64,000 nt of DNA from Bacteroidales bacterium (GCA_017453565.1 JAFTEQ010000003.1:21959-85958), one strand, 5' to 3'. Shown: positions 30,728-39,833, numbered from the stretch's first letter. Notes: a model not told the origin generated them from the sequence alone. Numbers and translations: made by a program.

Positions 30728-31497
30728 TGCGCCTCGCTACCGGTGTGAAGATCAACCTCGGGCTCCGTGTGCTGCGGCGCCGGCCCGACGGTTACCACGA
30801 CATTGAAACCCTCTTCTACCCCTGTCCTGCGCCGGGCGACCGGCTCGAGATGCAGCGCGCCCGTTCCTTCTCCCTTCAGATAGACGGCCCCTGCTACACC
30901 GGTTGGGACCCGTCCGAAGACCTCTGTGCGCGTGCCTGGCGGCTTATGGCCGGACGTTACCGGATTCCCCCGGTGGAGATCCGCCTGCACAAGACCGCGC
31001 CCGTGGGAGCCGGCCTCGGAGGCGGCAGCGCCGATGCGGCGGCCGTGCTCTGCGCCCTCGACGCCCTCTTTACCCTGCATCTCGGGGAAGACCGGCTCGC
31101 CGCCCTTGCCGCTGAACTGGGGAGCGACTGTCCTTTCTTCGTGTACAACCGTCCCATGCTGGGCGAAGGCCGGGGAGAAGTGCTCACACCCTTCGCGCTC
31201 GACCTGTCCGCCTACGACATCCGCATTGCCGTGCCGGAAGGCGTGTCGGTCTCTACGGCCGAGGCCTACCGGGGTGTGCTCGATGCCGCGCATCCGAACC
31301 CGGGCCTTCCGCTGCGCCATGCGCTCCGCCGGCCCGTTGCGGAGTGGCGTGAGGTACTGCACAACGATTTCGAGGACACGGTGTTCCCGCGGTACGAAAA
31401 AATCGCCGCGTTGAAGCGGCGATTCTATGAACAGGGAGCGGTCTACGCCGCCATGTCAGGTTCGGGCTCGGCCGTCTTCGGCCTTTTCCCTCGCTGA
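30724..31497 (+). CDS. ispE: 4-diphosphocytidyl-2-C-methyl-D-erythritol kinase
   Basis: The protein has 257 residues and a GHMP-kinase fold. The ATP loop is PVGAGLGGGSADAA (93-106), the N-terminal substrate block is KINLGLRVLRRRPDGYH, and a late Gly-rich block YAAMSGSGSAVFGLF is present. It phosphorylates CDP-methylerythritol in the MEP isoprenoid pathway; ispF, a later step, lies at 62.8 kb. Two adjacent ATGs (30724, 30727) are possible starts, the first overlapping sufD's stop. The gene ends directly against the stop of the convergent fimbrillin-like gene. Confidence 0.93.
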   Translation: MMRLATGVKINLGLRVLRRRPDGYHDIETLFYPCPAPGDRLEMQRARSFSLQIDGPCYTGWDPSEDLCARAWRLMAGRYRIPPVEIRLHKTAPVGAGLGGGSADAAAVLCALDALFTLHLGEDRLAALAAELGSDCPFFVYNRPMLGEGRGEVLTPFALDLSAYDIRIAVPEGVSVSTAEAYRGVLDAAHPNPGLPLRHALRRPVAEWREVLHNDFEDTVFPRYEKIAALKRRFYEQGAVYAAMSGSGSAVFGLFPR

Positions 31498-32988
31498 TTA
31501 CTCCGGAAGGATGCCGTCGTAGGTGACCTGGATGGAGCGGACGTGAATCTTGTTGTAGAAGTTGACGCAGACAAAAGTGCCGGTGGCGGGTTCGCTGACG
31601 TCGAAGGAGACTTCCTTGGTGGCGCCTGCCGCAAGTGCCGACATATCGACGGTCTCACTTCCCCAGGGCGAAGTGCCGCTGCCAGCCGACTCCGTCAGAT
31701 AAATCTTCGGGGAATCAGAGTCCCCTTCTACCCGCACAAGCGTAACCTTGATCTTGGTGATGGCCCGGTAGAGGCTGGGGCTGATGGCAACACCGACGCG
31801 GGTTCCACCTGCCGTATTGAGGTAGAGGCTGGTGTTGGCGGAGTCCCAGCAGTATTTGCTGGACGACTGGGAAACCTGCACCTTTGCCCTGTTGCCTGCC
31901 GCATCGAAGGGGTAATAGGCCGCTTTGGACGTGCCATTGCTTTCGGACGTGGGCCAGGCCTCCACGTTGGCGTCACCGACGCCGGGTTGCGTATAGAAGT
32001 TGGCCGTGGAGAAATCGGCAGTCCAAACGTCTTTGGCCATAGCCGTCCAGGCGGTGCCGTGCCGGGAGAGCGTACCCAGGTCGTAGATGGTGTTGCGGCT
32101 CAGGGAAACGGCCGAAGCGGTGGTCTTCTCATAGTAGTAGCCCTCTTTGCGCAGGGAAATGCTGATGGGGTAGTTGTTGGCCGCTCCGGCCCCGGTAGAA
32201 AGCGTTCCGGTGCTGTTGATGGGGCAGGCTACAGCGTAATAGGTCTTGCCGGTAGAGAAGGTGTCTTCGCCCGAGGGCGGCAGCACGGTGATGCCCTGGG
32301 TGCGGCCGCTTCCGCCCACCCCGGCGGAAGTCGTAAAGCCGGAAGGCTCGTCGGTAAGGGGGTACTGCACGGCGAAGTTGCCGGCAAAAATGGGACTGAC
32401 CGTTCCGTTGGTCCCAACGATGGAGACGGACTCCACGTCACTGTCTTCTACCTGGAATTTGAAGACGCTCAGGCAGTTCTTCATAACCAGGTCGGCGCCG
32501 CCCACGCTCTCACCGATGGCGAAGCCCAGTTTGGCGGGCAGGTCGCCCTCTACGGCCGTCTGAGTGGCGGGAATCCTGCGCTGGAAGCCCGTCTGGGTGC
32601 CGCTTCTGGGGCTCTTGCCGGCAACGGAGTAGTACCTTGCGTCTTCATAGGGATAGAAGGCATAGTAGGTGTCGTCTGCACCTTCGGGGCAGGTGCCGGA
32701 GAAGGTGGCCGAAGTGGTCCCGGCTCCGCTTACGAGCGTGAACTCGTAGACTTTGGTGGTTCCTTTGGGGATGATGGCGATCTTGTCGCCAGCCTGCCAT
32801 TTGACGCTGGTGCCGCTGAGCGTAGTGCGCAGTTCGGGGGCGTTGGCATCGGTTTCGGGCGCGACGGGCATATCCATTTTCACGCCGAAGGTCATGGGAA
32901 TGAGTTTCACTTCCGCGCTGTTCTGCTTGGCGCAGGACGCAAGAATCATGAGGGGCAGCAGGGCTGCAAGTATCTTGGTGTGTTTCAT
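31498..32988 (-). CDS. Fimbrillin-like lipoprotein
   Basis: The protein has 496 residues with a lipobox in MILASCAKQ (Cys near 19). Residues ~50-340 show the Mfa/FimA-type fimbrillin pattern: LSGTSVKWQAGDKIAI, YYAFYPYEDA, AIGESVGGADLVMKNCLSVFKF and the closing SLSRNTIYDLGTL. The C-terminal ~130 residues are a separate beta-sandwich (KIKVTLVRVEGDS, then FVCVNFYNKIHVRSIQVTYDG). Fimbrillin-like proteins form or decorate type V pili or sit on the outer membrane. A 48-residue gene lies 13 bases upstream on the same transcript. Confidence 0.72.
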   Translation of the reverse strand: MKHTKILAALLPLMILASCAKQNSAEVKLIPMTFGVKMDMPVAPETDANAPELRTTLSGTSVKWQAGDKIAIIPKGTTKVYEFTLVSGAGTTSATFSGTCPEGADDTYYAFYPYEDARYYSVAGKSPRSGTQTGFQRRIPATQTAVEGDLPAKLGFAIGESVGGADLVMKNCLSVFKFQVEDSDVESVSIVGTNGTVSPIFAGNFAVQYPLTDEPSGFTTSAGVGGSGRTQGITVLPPSGEDTFSTGKTYYAVACPINSTGTLSTGAGAANNYPISISLRKEGYYYEKTTASAVSLSRNTIYDLGTLSRHGTAWTAMAKDVWTADFSTANFYTQPGVGDANVEAWPTSESNGTSKAAYYPFDAAGNRAKVQVSQSSSKYCWDSANTSLYLNTAGGTRVGVAISPSLYRAITKIKVTLVRVEGDSDSPKIYLTESAGSGTSPWGSETVDMSALAAGATKEVSFDVSEPATGTFVCVNFYNKIHVRSIQVTYDGILPE

Positions 32989-33001
32989 AAGGCGTGGCGG
33001 T

Positions 33002-33148
33002 TTAGAACAGATCGTGAATGTCGGATTCGCCGTAGCCCTCGGTGTCTGCACCCGGGCTGAGGCACAAAATGTTCGCGGCAAGGAGTTCCACTGCCTCGCA
33101 CGCCGGGGCGGAATACTCCGCCTCCCGGAAGGGATGTTGCTGTTTCAT
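33002..33148 (-). CDS. 48-residue conserved-type small protein upstream of a fimbrillin-like gene
   Basis: It reads from ATG 33148 to TAA 33002. The pattern EYSAPACEAVELLAANILCL followed by an acidic, Gly-rich tail (EGYGES, then HDLF) matches very small Bacteroidetes proteins often found before surface lipoprotein genes, with the form Y.AP..E...L....ILC.S. There is no signal peptide. A perfect promoter lies 22 bases upstream and the lipoprotein gene 13 bases downstream. The Cys in ILCL may be modified; the function is unknown. Confidence 0.7.
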   Translation of the reverse strand: MKQQHPFREAEYSAPACEAVELLAANILCLSPGADTEGYGESDIHDLF

Positions 33149-33170
33149 TGCAGTTTTGATGTTATCTGTG

Positions 33171-33178
33171 CAAATATA
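33171..33178 (-). promoter_or_regulatory. -7 element TATATTTG for the small gene and fimbrillin-like gene
   Basis: It reads from CAAATATA. It is the only clear promoter for the two-gene unit. Confidence 0.65.
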
Positions 33179-33194
33179 CAAATTATTTGTGAAT

Positions 33195-34220
33195 CTATTT
33201 CAGCAGCTCAAGGTAACGCTGCACGAAGGCTTCCGGGGCGAGCATCGCCTCGGCCTTGTGCCGGGCGGCGAGCCCCATTGTCTGCAGCTCTTCCGGGCTC
33301 AGGGCGCAAAAGCGCAGGATAGTGTCGGCCATGTCTTGAGGCTGGGTGGGGTCGAAAAGCAGGCCCTCCACCCCGTCGGAGACGAGCAGGGGATTGTCGC
33401 ACACCCGGCTGCAGAGTACGGGCAGGCCGCAGGCGAGCGCCTCGCCTACCACGTTGGGAAATCCTTCGTAGAGCGAAGGCAGGCATAGGGCGTCAGAGTT
33501 GTGGTAGACGGCTGCCACATCCTGTACGGGCGGGTGGAAACGCACACCGCCGCGTTCTTCCTCGGCAGGCGCGCCGTACCAGTCGACCTCCAACGCAGCA
33601 CCCTGTTCGCGGGCCAGGCGGACCGCTTCCACGAAAGCGGGCGCATTTTTCTGGGGGTGCAGGCGGGCCACCACGGCCAAGCGGACCGGGCCGTCCGGCC
33701 GCTCCCCGGCCGATGGTTTGAAGGCCTGCAGGTCTACATAATTATGAATGACGCTGCACTTTGCAGCGAGCTGCGGGAAGTGCGTGCGCACGAAGTCGGC
33801 CTGTGTGGCGGCGTTGCATACGATGGCATCGGCCACCCGGTAACGGCGGAACTTGGCCTTTTCCTTCCGGGTGAGCGCCTGCGTAGTGTTGCGTTCGCCC
33901 ACAATGAGGCGCCAGGGGGCGCCCAGGGCCTTGAGCGTGCAGGCGGCGCGGGTGGCTCCGTCGAGCCAGGCAATCACGGCATCGGGCCTGAACCGGCGCA
34001 GCTCGGCGCGCAGTTTCAGCACCCGAACAATCTTCCAGCGGGCGCGCAGCATCTTCCAGGGCACGCCCTTTTCTTCCAGGAAGGGGCGGTAGAAAGTGCG
34101 GCTGTCGAACCAGCAGACTTGCACCTCGTGCCCCTGGTCCTTCAGGAGCGCGGCGAGGCCCGTGAGCTGCCTTTCGGCGCCCCCGGGGCCCATACAGCTT
34201 ATGAGGCAGACGATTCTCAT
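33195..34220 (-). CDS. Glycosyltransferase family 4
   Basis: The protein has 341 residues and a GT-B fold. The N-terminal Rossmann domain begins MRIVCLISCMGPGGAERQL, whose GGAE turn binds the acceptor side. The C-terminal donor domain has VARLHPQKN and the E(x7)E motif in EGFPNVVGEALACGLPV. It probably transfers a sugar from a nucleotide donor during surface glycan synthesis. It is the last gene of a three-gene unit, its ATG overlapping the flippase fusion stop by 4 bases. Confidence 0.87.
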   Translation of the reverse strand: MRIVCLISCMGPGGAERQLTGLAALLKDQGHEVQVCWFDSRTFYRPFLEEKGVPWKMLRARWKIVRVLKLRAELRRFRPDAVIAWLDGATRAACTLKALGAPWRLIVGERNTTQALTRKEKAKFRRYRVADAIVCNAATQADFVRTHFPQLAAKCSVIHNYVDLQAFKPSAGERPDGPVRLAVVARLHPQKNAPAFVEAVRLAREQGAALEVDWYGAPAEEERGGVRFHPPVQDVAAVYHNSDALCLPSLYEGFPNVVGEALACGLPVLCSRVCDNPLLVSDGVEGLLFDPTQPQDMADTILRFCALSPEELQTMGLAARHKAEAMLAPEAFVQRYLELLK

Positions 34221-36487
34221 AGCGTAATCAGATCTCCCAGTTTACGGTCCCACTCCGGCGGGTCGAAGGGCACCAGCCCGCTCCAGTGGAAGAAGGTCAT
34301 CTCGCCCAGCAGTACGCGGCCGTCGACCTCGTAGAAGTCGACCCGCACCTGGGGGATGCCCTCTGAAAGCCGGGCGGCGAGGCGTTTCATCTCCTCCCAG
34401 CCCGAGGGCTTGGCGGGTGTGACATCGGCATTCGGATGCCCGTTGGTGAAGGGCAGGTGCCGGAACTCCATGTCGAAGAAGTCGAACCGGGTCTCGTCCG
34501 GGCCCTGCCGGCCGGTGGCGATGAACATCAGTTCCGGTTTGCCGCTGAAGCAAAAGAACTTGTAGTCGATGAGTTCGCCCGAAGCGTCCTCCAGATAGGG
34601 TTCCGCCAGGATCCGGGGCTTGATGTCCTTGTAGGGCCATTCGCGGTGCAGGGCGTAGAAGTTGCGACTCAGCGCCGCGGCAAGCTGGGCGCGCACCGCC
34701 TCACGGTCCAGCGACGCCCTATCCTTGCAGATGACCACCCCGCCGCAATCGTGCGTGGTCTTGAGCACGAACTGCTCCGGCAGGGCGTCGAAGTCGATCT
34801 CCTCGGCCCGTTCCCAGAGCCCGATGGTGGAGTTGAGGTGCTCCGGCCCGATGCGTTCCGCCGCCCAGACTTTCACCTCCGCCTTGTCGGCAAGGCGCGT
34901 GTAGAGGGTTTTGCGGTCGTGGAGTTTGAGCCACTGAAGTTTCTCGTTGAAGGTTCTGGGGTGGCGCAGATGCAGTTTCTGCCCCATCTTCACCCGGTAC
35001 CAGAGACGCAGGTACAGGGCGTCGGGCAGCACGCCGCCGAATCGTTCGAGCAGTCTGCGGCAGGCAATGCGCATCCAGCTCCGTTCCTCGCGGAACGGCA
35101 GCAGGGCGAGGCCGTAGACCAGGGCGCAGAGCACTACGCTCAGCAGGTCCCAGCCAAGACCGCCGCCCAGGCGCCGCAGCAGCAGGGCCGCGACCGCCAT
35201 TACGCCGGCGGCCAGCAGTTCGGGCACCAGACGCAACAGCGACTGTCCCGGACGGATGCGTACCAGGCGCCAGAGCAGGAACATGTTCACCGCAATGCTC
35301 ACGAAGCGAACGAGGGCCCGCGCCCAGTAGAGCGAAACGAAGTCGCGCCGCACGAAAATAAGCAGCACGGGGATGAAGGCCGCGATGTAGAGCCACTGGG
35401 CCAGCACCGAGAGACGCGGACGTCCCTTGGCGCGGAAGGCCTCGGAGCAGTACTGACCCAGCACGATGGCGAAGGCGCTGGTGAGGCCCCAGATGCCGAT
35501 GAATCCGGCCGCCTCGCCCCACTGGGCGCCCAGCATCACGCCGGTGACCAGATTGCGGAAGAGGAAGATGCCCGCACCCAGGGGGATGAGCACCATGGCC
35601 GCCGCTTTCTGGAACTTGAGGTAGAAGGCCTTGAACTCGCCCTCCTGCCGCTGCAGGCGCGAGAGCGCCGAGAAGAGGATGGGGGTGGTGGCGGCCGTGA
35701 CGATGCCCGTGAACTGGCCCACCACGCTCATGGAAGTCTTGTACACACCCAGCAGGTGCTGGCTCAGGCAGGCGCCCACGATGAAGATGTCGGCATAGGC
35801 GGTGAGCCAGATGGAAACGGCTTCCACCATGGACCAGACGCTGAATGAGAGCATCTCCCGCAGCTGCGCGAACGAGAAATAACGGCGCGGCTTCCACTTG
35901 GAGAAGACGGTGAGCAGCACGGCGCTCACCAGGTTGGTGAGGATGGTGCCTGCCACCAGCGCCCAGTAGGAGCGCAGCCAGAGGGCCAGGGGGATGGTGA
36001 CCAGCAGGGGGATGAGTGTGCCGGCCATCCGCACCACAAAGAGGGGCTTGAAGTCGAGGTCGCGCTTGAAGCCGGCCGCCTGGATGCTGGAGAAGGCCGC
36101 CAGTGGGATGGACACGCAGGCGATGGCGATTACGCTCCCGAGTCCCGGTGCGCCGAGCAGGCGGGCGAGAGGGTTGCGCAGCAGGGCGATCACGCCCCAG
36201 AGCAGCAGCGACAGGGCCAGGTTGGTCCAGAAGGCCACCTGGGTGTTTTCCTCGCGCTCCTGCGCGGAGCGGAACTCGTGCTGAATGATGTATTTCTGGA
36301 AACCGGCGTCGGTGAAGAGTTCGGCGAAGGTGACCACCATGGTGACCGTGGCTACCACCCCGAAGGCTTCGGGCGTGAGGAGCCGCGCCAGCACGATGGA
36401 GCTCACGAAACCCGCCAGGCGGGCCGTCACCTCGGTGAGGGTGGACCATCCGGTGGCTTTCCTTATTCTTCCCTGCAGTTCAGACAT
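34217..36487 (-). CDS. Polysaccharide flippase fused to a TupA-like ATP-grasp domain
   Basis: The protein has 756 residues. Residues ~1-480 are a Wzx/MOP-type flippase: ATGWSTLTEVTARLAGFVSS at the start, then about 12-14 helices with DIFIVGACLSQHLLGVYKTS. From ~500 the chain becomes a soluble ATP-grasp domain of the TupA type (TFNEKLQWLKLHDR, FVLKTTHDCGGVVICKD, LIDYKFFCFSGKPELMF, RVDFYEVDGRVLLGEMTFF). TupA-like enzymes are usually separate proteins in capsule loci. The reading frame shows no break between the halves. It overlaps GT4 genes at both ends (4 and 25 bases). Confidence 0.83.
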   Translation of the reverse strand: MSELQGRIRKATGWSTLTEVTARLAGFVSSIVLARLLTPEAFGVVATVTMVVTFAELFTDAGFQKYIIQHEFRSAQEREENTQVAFWTNLALSLLLWGVIALLRNPLARLLGAPGLGSVIAIACVSIPLAAFSSIQAAGFKRDLDFKPLFVVRMAGTLIPLLVTIPLALWLRSYWALVAGTILTNLVSAVLLTVFSKWKPRRYFSFAQLREMLSFSVWSMVEAVSIWLTAYADIFIVGACLSQHLLGVYKTSMSVVGQFTGIVTAATTPILFSALSRLQRQEGEFKAFYLKFQKAAAMVLIPLGAGIFLFRNLVTGVMLGAQWGEAAGFIGIWGLTSAFAIVLGQYCSEAFRAKGRPRLSVLAQWLYIAAFIPVLLIFVRRDFVSLYWARALVRFVSIAVNMFLLWRLVRIRPGQSLLRLVPELLAAGVMAVAALLLRRLGGGLGWDLLSVVLCALVYGLALLPFREERSWMRIACRRLLERFGGVLPDALYLRLWYRVKMGQKLHLRHPRTFNEKLQWLKLHDRKTLYTRLADKAEVKVWAAERIGPEHLNSTIGLWERAEEIDFDALPEQFVLKTTHDCGGVVICKDRASLDREAVRAQLAAALSRNFYALHREWPYKDIKPRILAEPYLEDASGELIDYKFFCFSGKPELMFIATGRQGPDETRFDFFDMEFRHLPFTNGHPNADVTPAKPSGWEEMKRLAARLSEGIPQVRVDFYEVDGRVLLGEMTFFHWSGLVPFDPPEWDRKLGDLITL

Positions 36488-37653
36488 TTCCGGTAGATTT
36501 CAAGTTCAGTGCGGGCGGTCTCGGCCCAGGAGAAGTCCTGCGTGGGCGCCAGTCGGCCGGGTTCGGAAAGGCACTCTGCCACGCGCGTGGCCATGCGCTC
36601 GGCAAAACCGGGTCCGTGGGCCACGGTGTCGCGCTCTTCCAGGATTTCGGGAAGCCCGCCCACGCGCGCGGCCACCACGTGGCAGCCGCAGGATAGCGCT
36701 TCCATCGCCACGAGGGGGAGGCCCTCGTTGTGGCTGGGCAGCACCAGCACGTCTACGCACTGCAGCAGCAGGGGCATTTCCTCGGGGGTTCGGTTCCCCA
36801 GGTCTACCCAGGGCAGCGCGGGCGCGGCATCCAGGGCGCGGCGCACGTCGGGCGCTTCCTTGCCGTCGCCGATGAGCCAGAACACGAGGGCGTCGTCGTA
36901 ACGATTGCGGACTTCCCGCCAGATGGCGGGCAGGGTCCGGGTGTTTTTCACGGGGAAGAAATGGCCGGCGTAGGCCACTACCTTGCATTCCGCCGGCAGT
37001 TCGTAGCGGGCGCGCAGTTTCTTCCGTTCCTCTTCGGAATGGGGGCGGAAACGCTCGTCCACGCCGTTGCGCAACAGATATTTACGGCCCGGAAAGGGGG
37101 CCGACGCCTCCATGAGGGCGCGACTCACGTAGAAGTTGCCCGTCGCCGCCGCGGTGAGGGCCTCCGTTTCCTTACGGATGAGGGGGTTGCGGCCGGGCCG
37201 GGTGTGGATGTCGGAGCCGTGCCAGGTAATATAATAAGGTACGCCGCTGCGCTTCGACAGCTCCCGGGCGAGCAGGCCGCCGCTGAGGGAGTGCGCCGCT
37301 ATGAGGTCGCCGACCGACAGGCGCGGCGCCGCCCGCTTCAGGAATCGTCCGAAAAAGAAGGGCCTGCAGTGGAGTTTTTCAACGGCCAGCCAGTCCAGGA
37401 TGGAGAAACGGTACCAGAGGAGGTGGTAACAGATGCCGTCAATGGTGACGCTGTCTGTCCGGGGTGCGCGGACCGTATGGCGGATGCGGCGGGAAAGGAA
37501 AGAGTCACGGCATTGGATGCACCAGGCCTCCACCGTACACCCGCCTGACGCCTGCAGGGCGCGGATGCGTCCGTGCACGGCGTTGAACAGACCTTTCCGG
37601 TCGAAGGCGTCGCTTTCAAACAGTACTGTAAGGCGCAGAGTCTCTTTCTCCAT
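36463..37653 (-). CDS. Glycosyltransferase family 4
   Basis: The protein has 396 residues and a GT-B fold. The donor-side motifs are VVAYAGHFFPVKNTRTLPA near 235-255 and E(x7)E in NEGLPLVAMEALSCGCHV. The acceptor half has AAHSLSGGLLARELSKRSG and ITWHGSDIH. The start at 37653 lies 5 bases after a TAACTTTG element; longer starts would lie in or before the promoter. It is first of a minus-strand unit: GT4, flippase/ATP-grasp, GT4. The sugar is unknown. Confidence 0.85.
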   Translation of the reverse strand: MEKETLRLTVLFESDAFDRKGLFNAVHGRIRALQASGGCTVEAWCIQCRDSFLSRRIRHTVRAPRTDSVTIDGICYHLLWYRFSILDWLAVEKLHCRPFFFGRFLKRAAPRLSVGDLIAAHSLSGGLLARELSKRSGVPYYITWHGSDIHTRPGRNPLIRKETEALTAAATGNFYVSRALMEASAPFPGRKYLLRNGVDERFRPHSEEERKKLRARYELPAECKVVAYAGHFFPVKNTRTLPAIWREVRNRYDDALVFWLIGDGKEAPDVRRALDAAPALPWVDLGNRTPEEMPLLLQCVDVLVLPSHNEGLPLVAMEALSCGCHVVAARVGGLPEILEERDTVAHGPGFAERMATRVAECLSEPGRLAPTQDFSWAETARTELEIYRKCLNCREE

Positions 37654-37658
37654 TTGCG

Positions 37659-37666
37659 CAAAGTTA
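37659..37666 (-). promoter_or_regulatory. -7 element TAACTTTG for the glycan unit
   Basis: It reads from CAAAGTTA and ends 5 bases before the GT4 start. It is divergent from the element at 37688-37695. Confidence 0.6.
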
Positions 37667-37687
37667 AGAAACATTGCGTTTTTTTCG

Positions 37688-37695
37688 TACTTTTG
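37688..37695 (+). promoter_or_regulatory. -7 element TACTTTTG for the GT2 gene
   Basis: It ends 9 bases before the GT2 start codon. Confidence 0.55.
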
Positions 37696-37704
37696 CTTTT
37701 GAAA

Positions 37705-38724
37705 ATGCTCTTCCCCAACCAGACTCTCCTTTCGCTGCGCCGCGACCCCCGTTTTGCCGGAGGAAAGGGTTGGATTACCTATTTTACTCCCACCTGGAAC
37801 CGCGCCTCCTTCCTGGAGCGGCCTTACCAGAGCCTGCTTGCGCAGACCGACACGCACTTCGTCTGGGTGGTGGTGATCGACGGTTCCACCGACGCCTCGG
37901 AAGAGGAGGCGCTGCGGCTGCTCCGCCTGGAGCAGATCCCTATGCTCGTCTGTTCCCGTTCGCGCAACGAGGGCAAGCACAAGGCCTTCCGTTATGCCCT
38001 GGAACGCTGCGAAACCGAGTTTTTCGCCTGTATGGACGACGACGACCGCTACGCCCCCGAGGCGACGGCCTGCTTCCTTGAGGCCTGGAAGGCGCTGCGT
38101 GCGGAAGGTCCCGCCGACGTGGGTGCCGTGCGGGCCCGGGTGCAACGGGAAGACGGTTCCCTGCTTTCCGCACCCGCCCCGTTGCGGGGATCGCGTGCGG
38201 CTGCTCCGGAGCGGCCGTTCGACTGCTCCACGCTCGACTTCCGCTACAAATTCGGCCTTGCCGAGGAAAACTGGACCTGCTACTCCGTGGAGGCCCTCCG
38301 TTCGGTTGATTTGTTTTCAGAGGGCTACTATCTGGCCGACCGGCACCGCTTCTTTTCGGAGGCCGTCTGGCAGGGCCGTTTCGCCCGTCGCTGGCGCTGC
38401 CGCTACATCCCCGAGGTGTTGCGGACCTACAGTACCGATGCTCCGTCCTCGCTTTCGCGACCCGCCCCCAGCCGACAGGCCCTGCTCGACAAGCTTATCA
38501 ATAACTGTCTGCTCTACCGGGAGCAGTACGACTATATCGGGCGATACCTTCCCCTGGGGCTGCGGCTGCGCCGCCTGCTGTGGATGTCTTCCGTGCGGAG
38601 CAAACTGGGCCTTCCCTGGAAGCCCTTCGTCTCCTCCTTCCCCTCCCGCCCGCTGCGGCGCTGGCTTTGCGCGTTCAGGCCGCTCGGTGCGCTCTGGCCC
38701 CGCCCGTCTGTGCCCCGGCAATAA
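37705..38724 (+). CDS. Glycosyltransferase family 2
   Basis: The protein has 339 residues and a GT-A fold. ITYFTPTWNRASFLERPYQS near 22-41, VVIDGSTDASEEEA near 58-71, and the DxD-type metal site in CMDDDDRYAPEA near 111-122 are clear. The acceptor region carries a cluster of aromatic residues (CTLDFRYKFGLAEENWTCY-like block). It is divergent from the GT4/flippase unit and probably serves the same glycan. The C-terminus is Arg/Pro-rich and basic, suggesting a membrane-surface association. Confidence 0.85.
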   Translation: MLFPNQTLLSLRRDPRFAGGKGWITYFTPTWNRASFLERPYQSLLAQTDTHFVWVVVIDGSTDASEEEALRLLRLEQIPMLVCSRSRNEGKHKAFRYALERCETEFFACMDDDDRYAPEATACFLEAWKALRAEGPADVGAVRARVQREDGSLLSAPAPLRGSRAAAPERPFDCSTLDFRYKFGLAEENWTCYSVEALRSVDLFSEGYYLADRHRFFSEAVWQGRFARRWRCRYIPEVLRTYSTDAPSSLSRPAPSRQALLDKLINNCLLYREQYDYIGRYLPLGLRLRRLLWMSSVRSKLGLPWKPFVSSFPSRPLRRWLCAFRPLGALWPRPSVPRQ

Positions 38725-38748
38725 AAAAACGACCCTTTCGGGCCGTTT
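38723..38748 (-). terminator. Terminator hairpin between GT2 and rimM
   Basis: AACGACCC and GGGCCGTT pair around TTTC, with one mismatch. On the minus strand the stem is followed by a T-run, ending the rpsP-rimM transcript; it may also serve the GT2 gene weakly. Confidence 0.65.
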
Positions 38749-38754
38749 GTCGTT

Positions 38755-39240
38755 CTAGTAAAGTCCTTCCGGAAGGGAGAGGTGCAGTTCGCGTCGCTCC
38801 GGGAGCATCTCTTCAATAAAGTCTTCGTGCAGCGGGATCATGGCCCTGCCGCCTTGCGGGGCGTCGAGGATGATTTCCAGACAGGGGTTGCCCGGAATGG
38901 GCTCCAGTTCGTCCACCACTCCGATGCGCCGGCCGTGGTCGAAGAGCGTCCAGCCGGCAAAGTCGGGTTGGTCTCCGTCCTCATCTTCGCGATCGAGGAA
39001 AAGCTGCCGGCCCACCACCTCCTCGGCCTCGTCGAGCGAGCAGATGTCGCTGAGGTGCAGGATGGCCTTGGTGTTGCCCCGCCGAGTGAGGGATTCAATG
39101 AAAAAGGGAACCGGCAGTCCATCGTAATAGATGTACACCGGTTCCCGGGTCTCGATGTCTTCGAGGTCGATGTCGGACAGTGCAATCAGCAGTCCGCCAT
39201 CGGTGCCGTTCGACTTGAGGATTTTGGCAGCGGGGAGCAT
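38755..39240 (-). CDS. rimM: Ribosome maturation factor RimM
   Basis: The protein has 161 residues. An N-terminal six-stranded domain (AAKILKSNGTDGGLLIAL) and a C-terminal PRC-barrel (DFAGWTLFDHGRRIGVVDEL; AMIPLHEDFIEEM) are present. RimM binds S19 and helps assemble the 30S head. Its ATG overlaps the last base of the rpsP stop, which is the usual ribosomal arrangement. Confidence 0.88.
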   Translation of the reverse strand: MLPAAKILKSNGTDGGLLIALSDIDLEDIETREPVYIYYDGLPVPFFIESLTRRGNTKAILHLSDICSLDEAEEVVGRQLFLDREDEDGDQPDFAGWTLFDHGRRIGVVDELEPIPGNPCLEIILDAPQGGRAMIPLHEDFIEEMLPERRELHLSLPEGLY

Positions 39241-39833
39241 TACGCTTCCTCGGCAGCGGGGGCTTCTTCCGCGGCGGGAGCTTCCTCCTGCACCTCGGCG
39301 GCCTCTTCGGCAGCAGCCTCTGCAGCTTCTTCGGCGACAGCCTCGGCTTCCTTCTTGGCCTGAGCGGCGGCGAGTTCCTCGGCCTTCTTGGCCAGCGCCT
39401 CGGCGCGGGCTTCCTTGACCTTGGTCTCTTCGGCCTTCGCGGCCTTCTTGGCCTCGATGGCGGCGTTGTTCAGGGCCGATTTCTTTGCCTCAATCTTGGC
39501 GTCCCTTTCGGCTTTCCAGGCGTTCCATTTCTGATCGGCCTGCTCCTGGGTGAGGGCGCCCTTGGCGATACCGCCGTCGAGGTGATGGCGGAGCAGGACT
39601 CCTTCGTAGGAGAGGATGCGGCGGGCGGTCAGCGTGGGCTGGGCGCCTACCTTGAGCCATGCCAGGGCCTTCGCGCCGTCGAGCACGATGGTGGCAGGAT
39701 TGGTGTTGGGGTTGTACGAGCCGATCTGCTCGATGAAACGACCGTCACGCGGCGAGCGTGCGTCGGCCACGACAATGTGGAAGAATGCGAAATTCTTCTT
39801 TCCGTGGCGCTGAAGACGGATTTTAACAGCCAT
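39240..39833 (-). CDS. rpsP: 30S ribosomal protein S16 with long C-terminal tail
   Basis: The protein has 197 residues. The conserved S16 core ([20 protein letters not shown], then [14 protein letters not shown]) ends near residue 80-85. The rest is an Ala/Glu/Lys-rich helical tail ending in repeats of EEAPAA. Long S16 tails are known in Bacteroidetes. A TATCTTTG promoter lies about 51 bases upstream. Confidence 0.93.
   Translation of the reverse strand: MAVKIRLQRHGKKNFAFFHIVVADARSPRDGRFIEQIGSYNPNTNPATIVLDGAKALAWLKVGAQPTLTARRILSYEGVLLRHHLDGGIAKGALTQEQADQKWNAWKAERDAKIEAKKSALNNAAIEAKKAAKAEETKVKEARAEALAKKAEELAAAQAKKEAEAVAEEAAEAAAEEAAEVQEEAPAAEEAPAAEEA

Noticed and set aside
37654-38145. Longer N-terminus for the GT4 protein at 36463
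   Set aside because: It would run through its own promoter and antisense to the GT2 gene.
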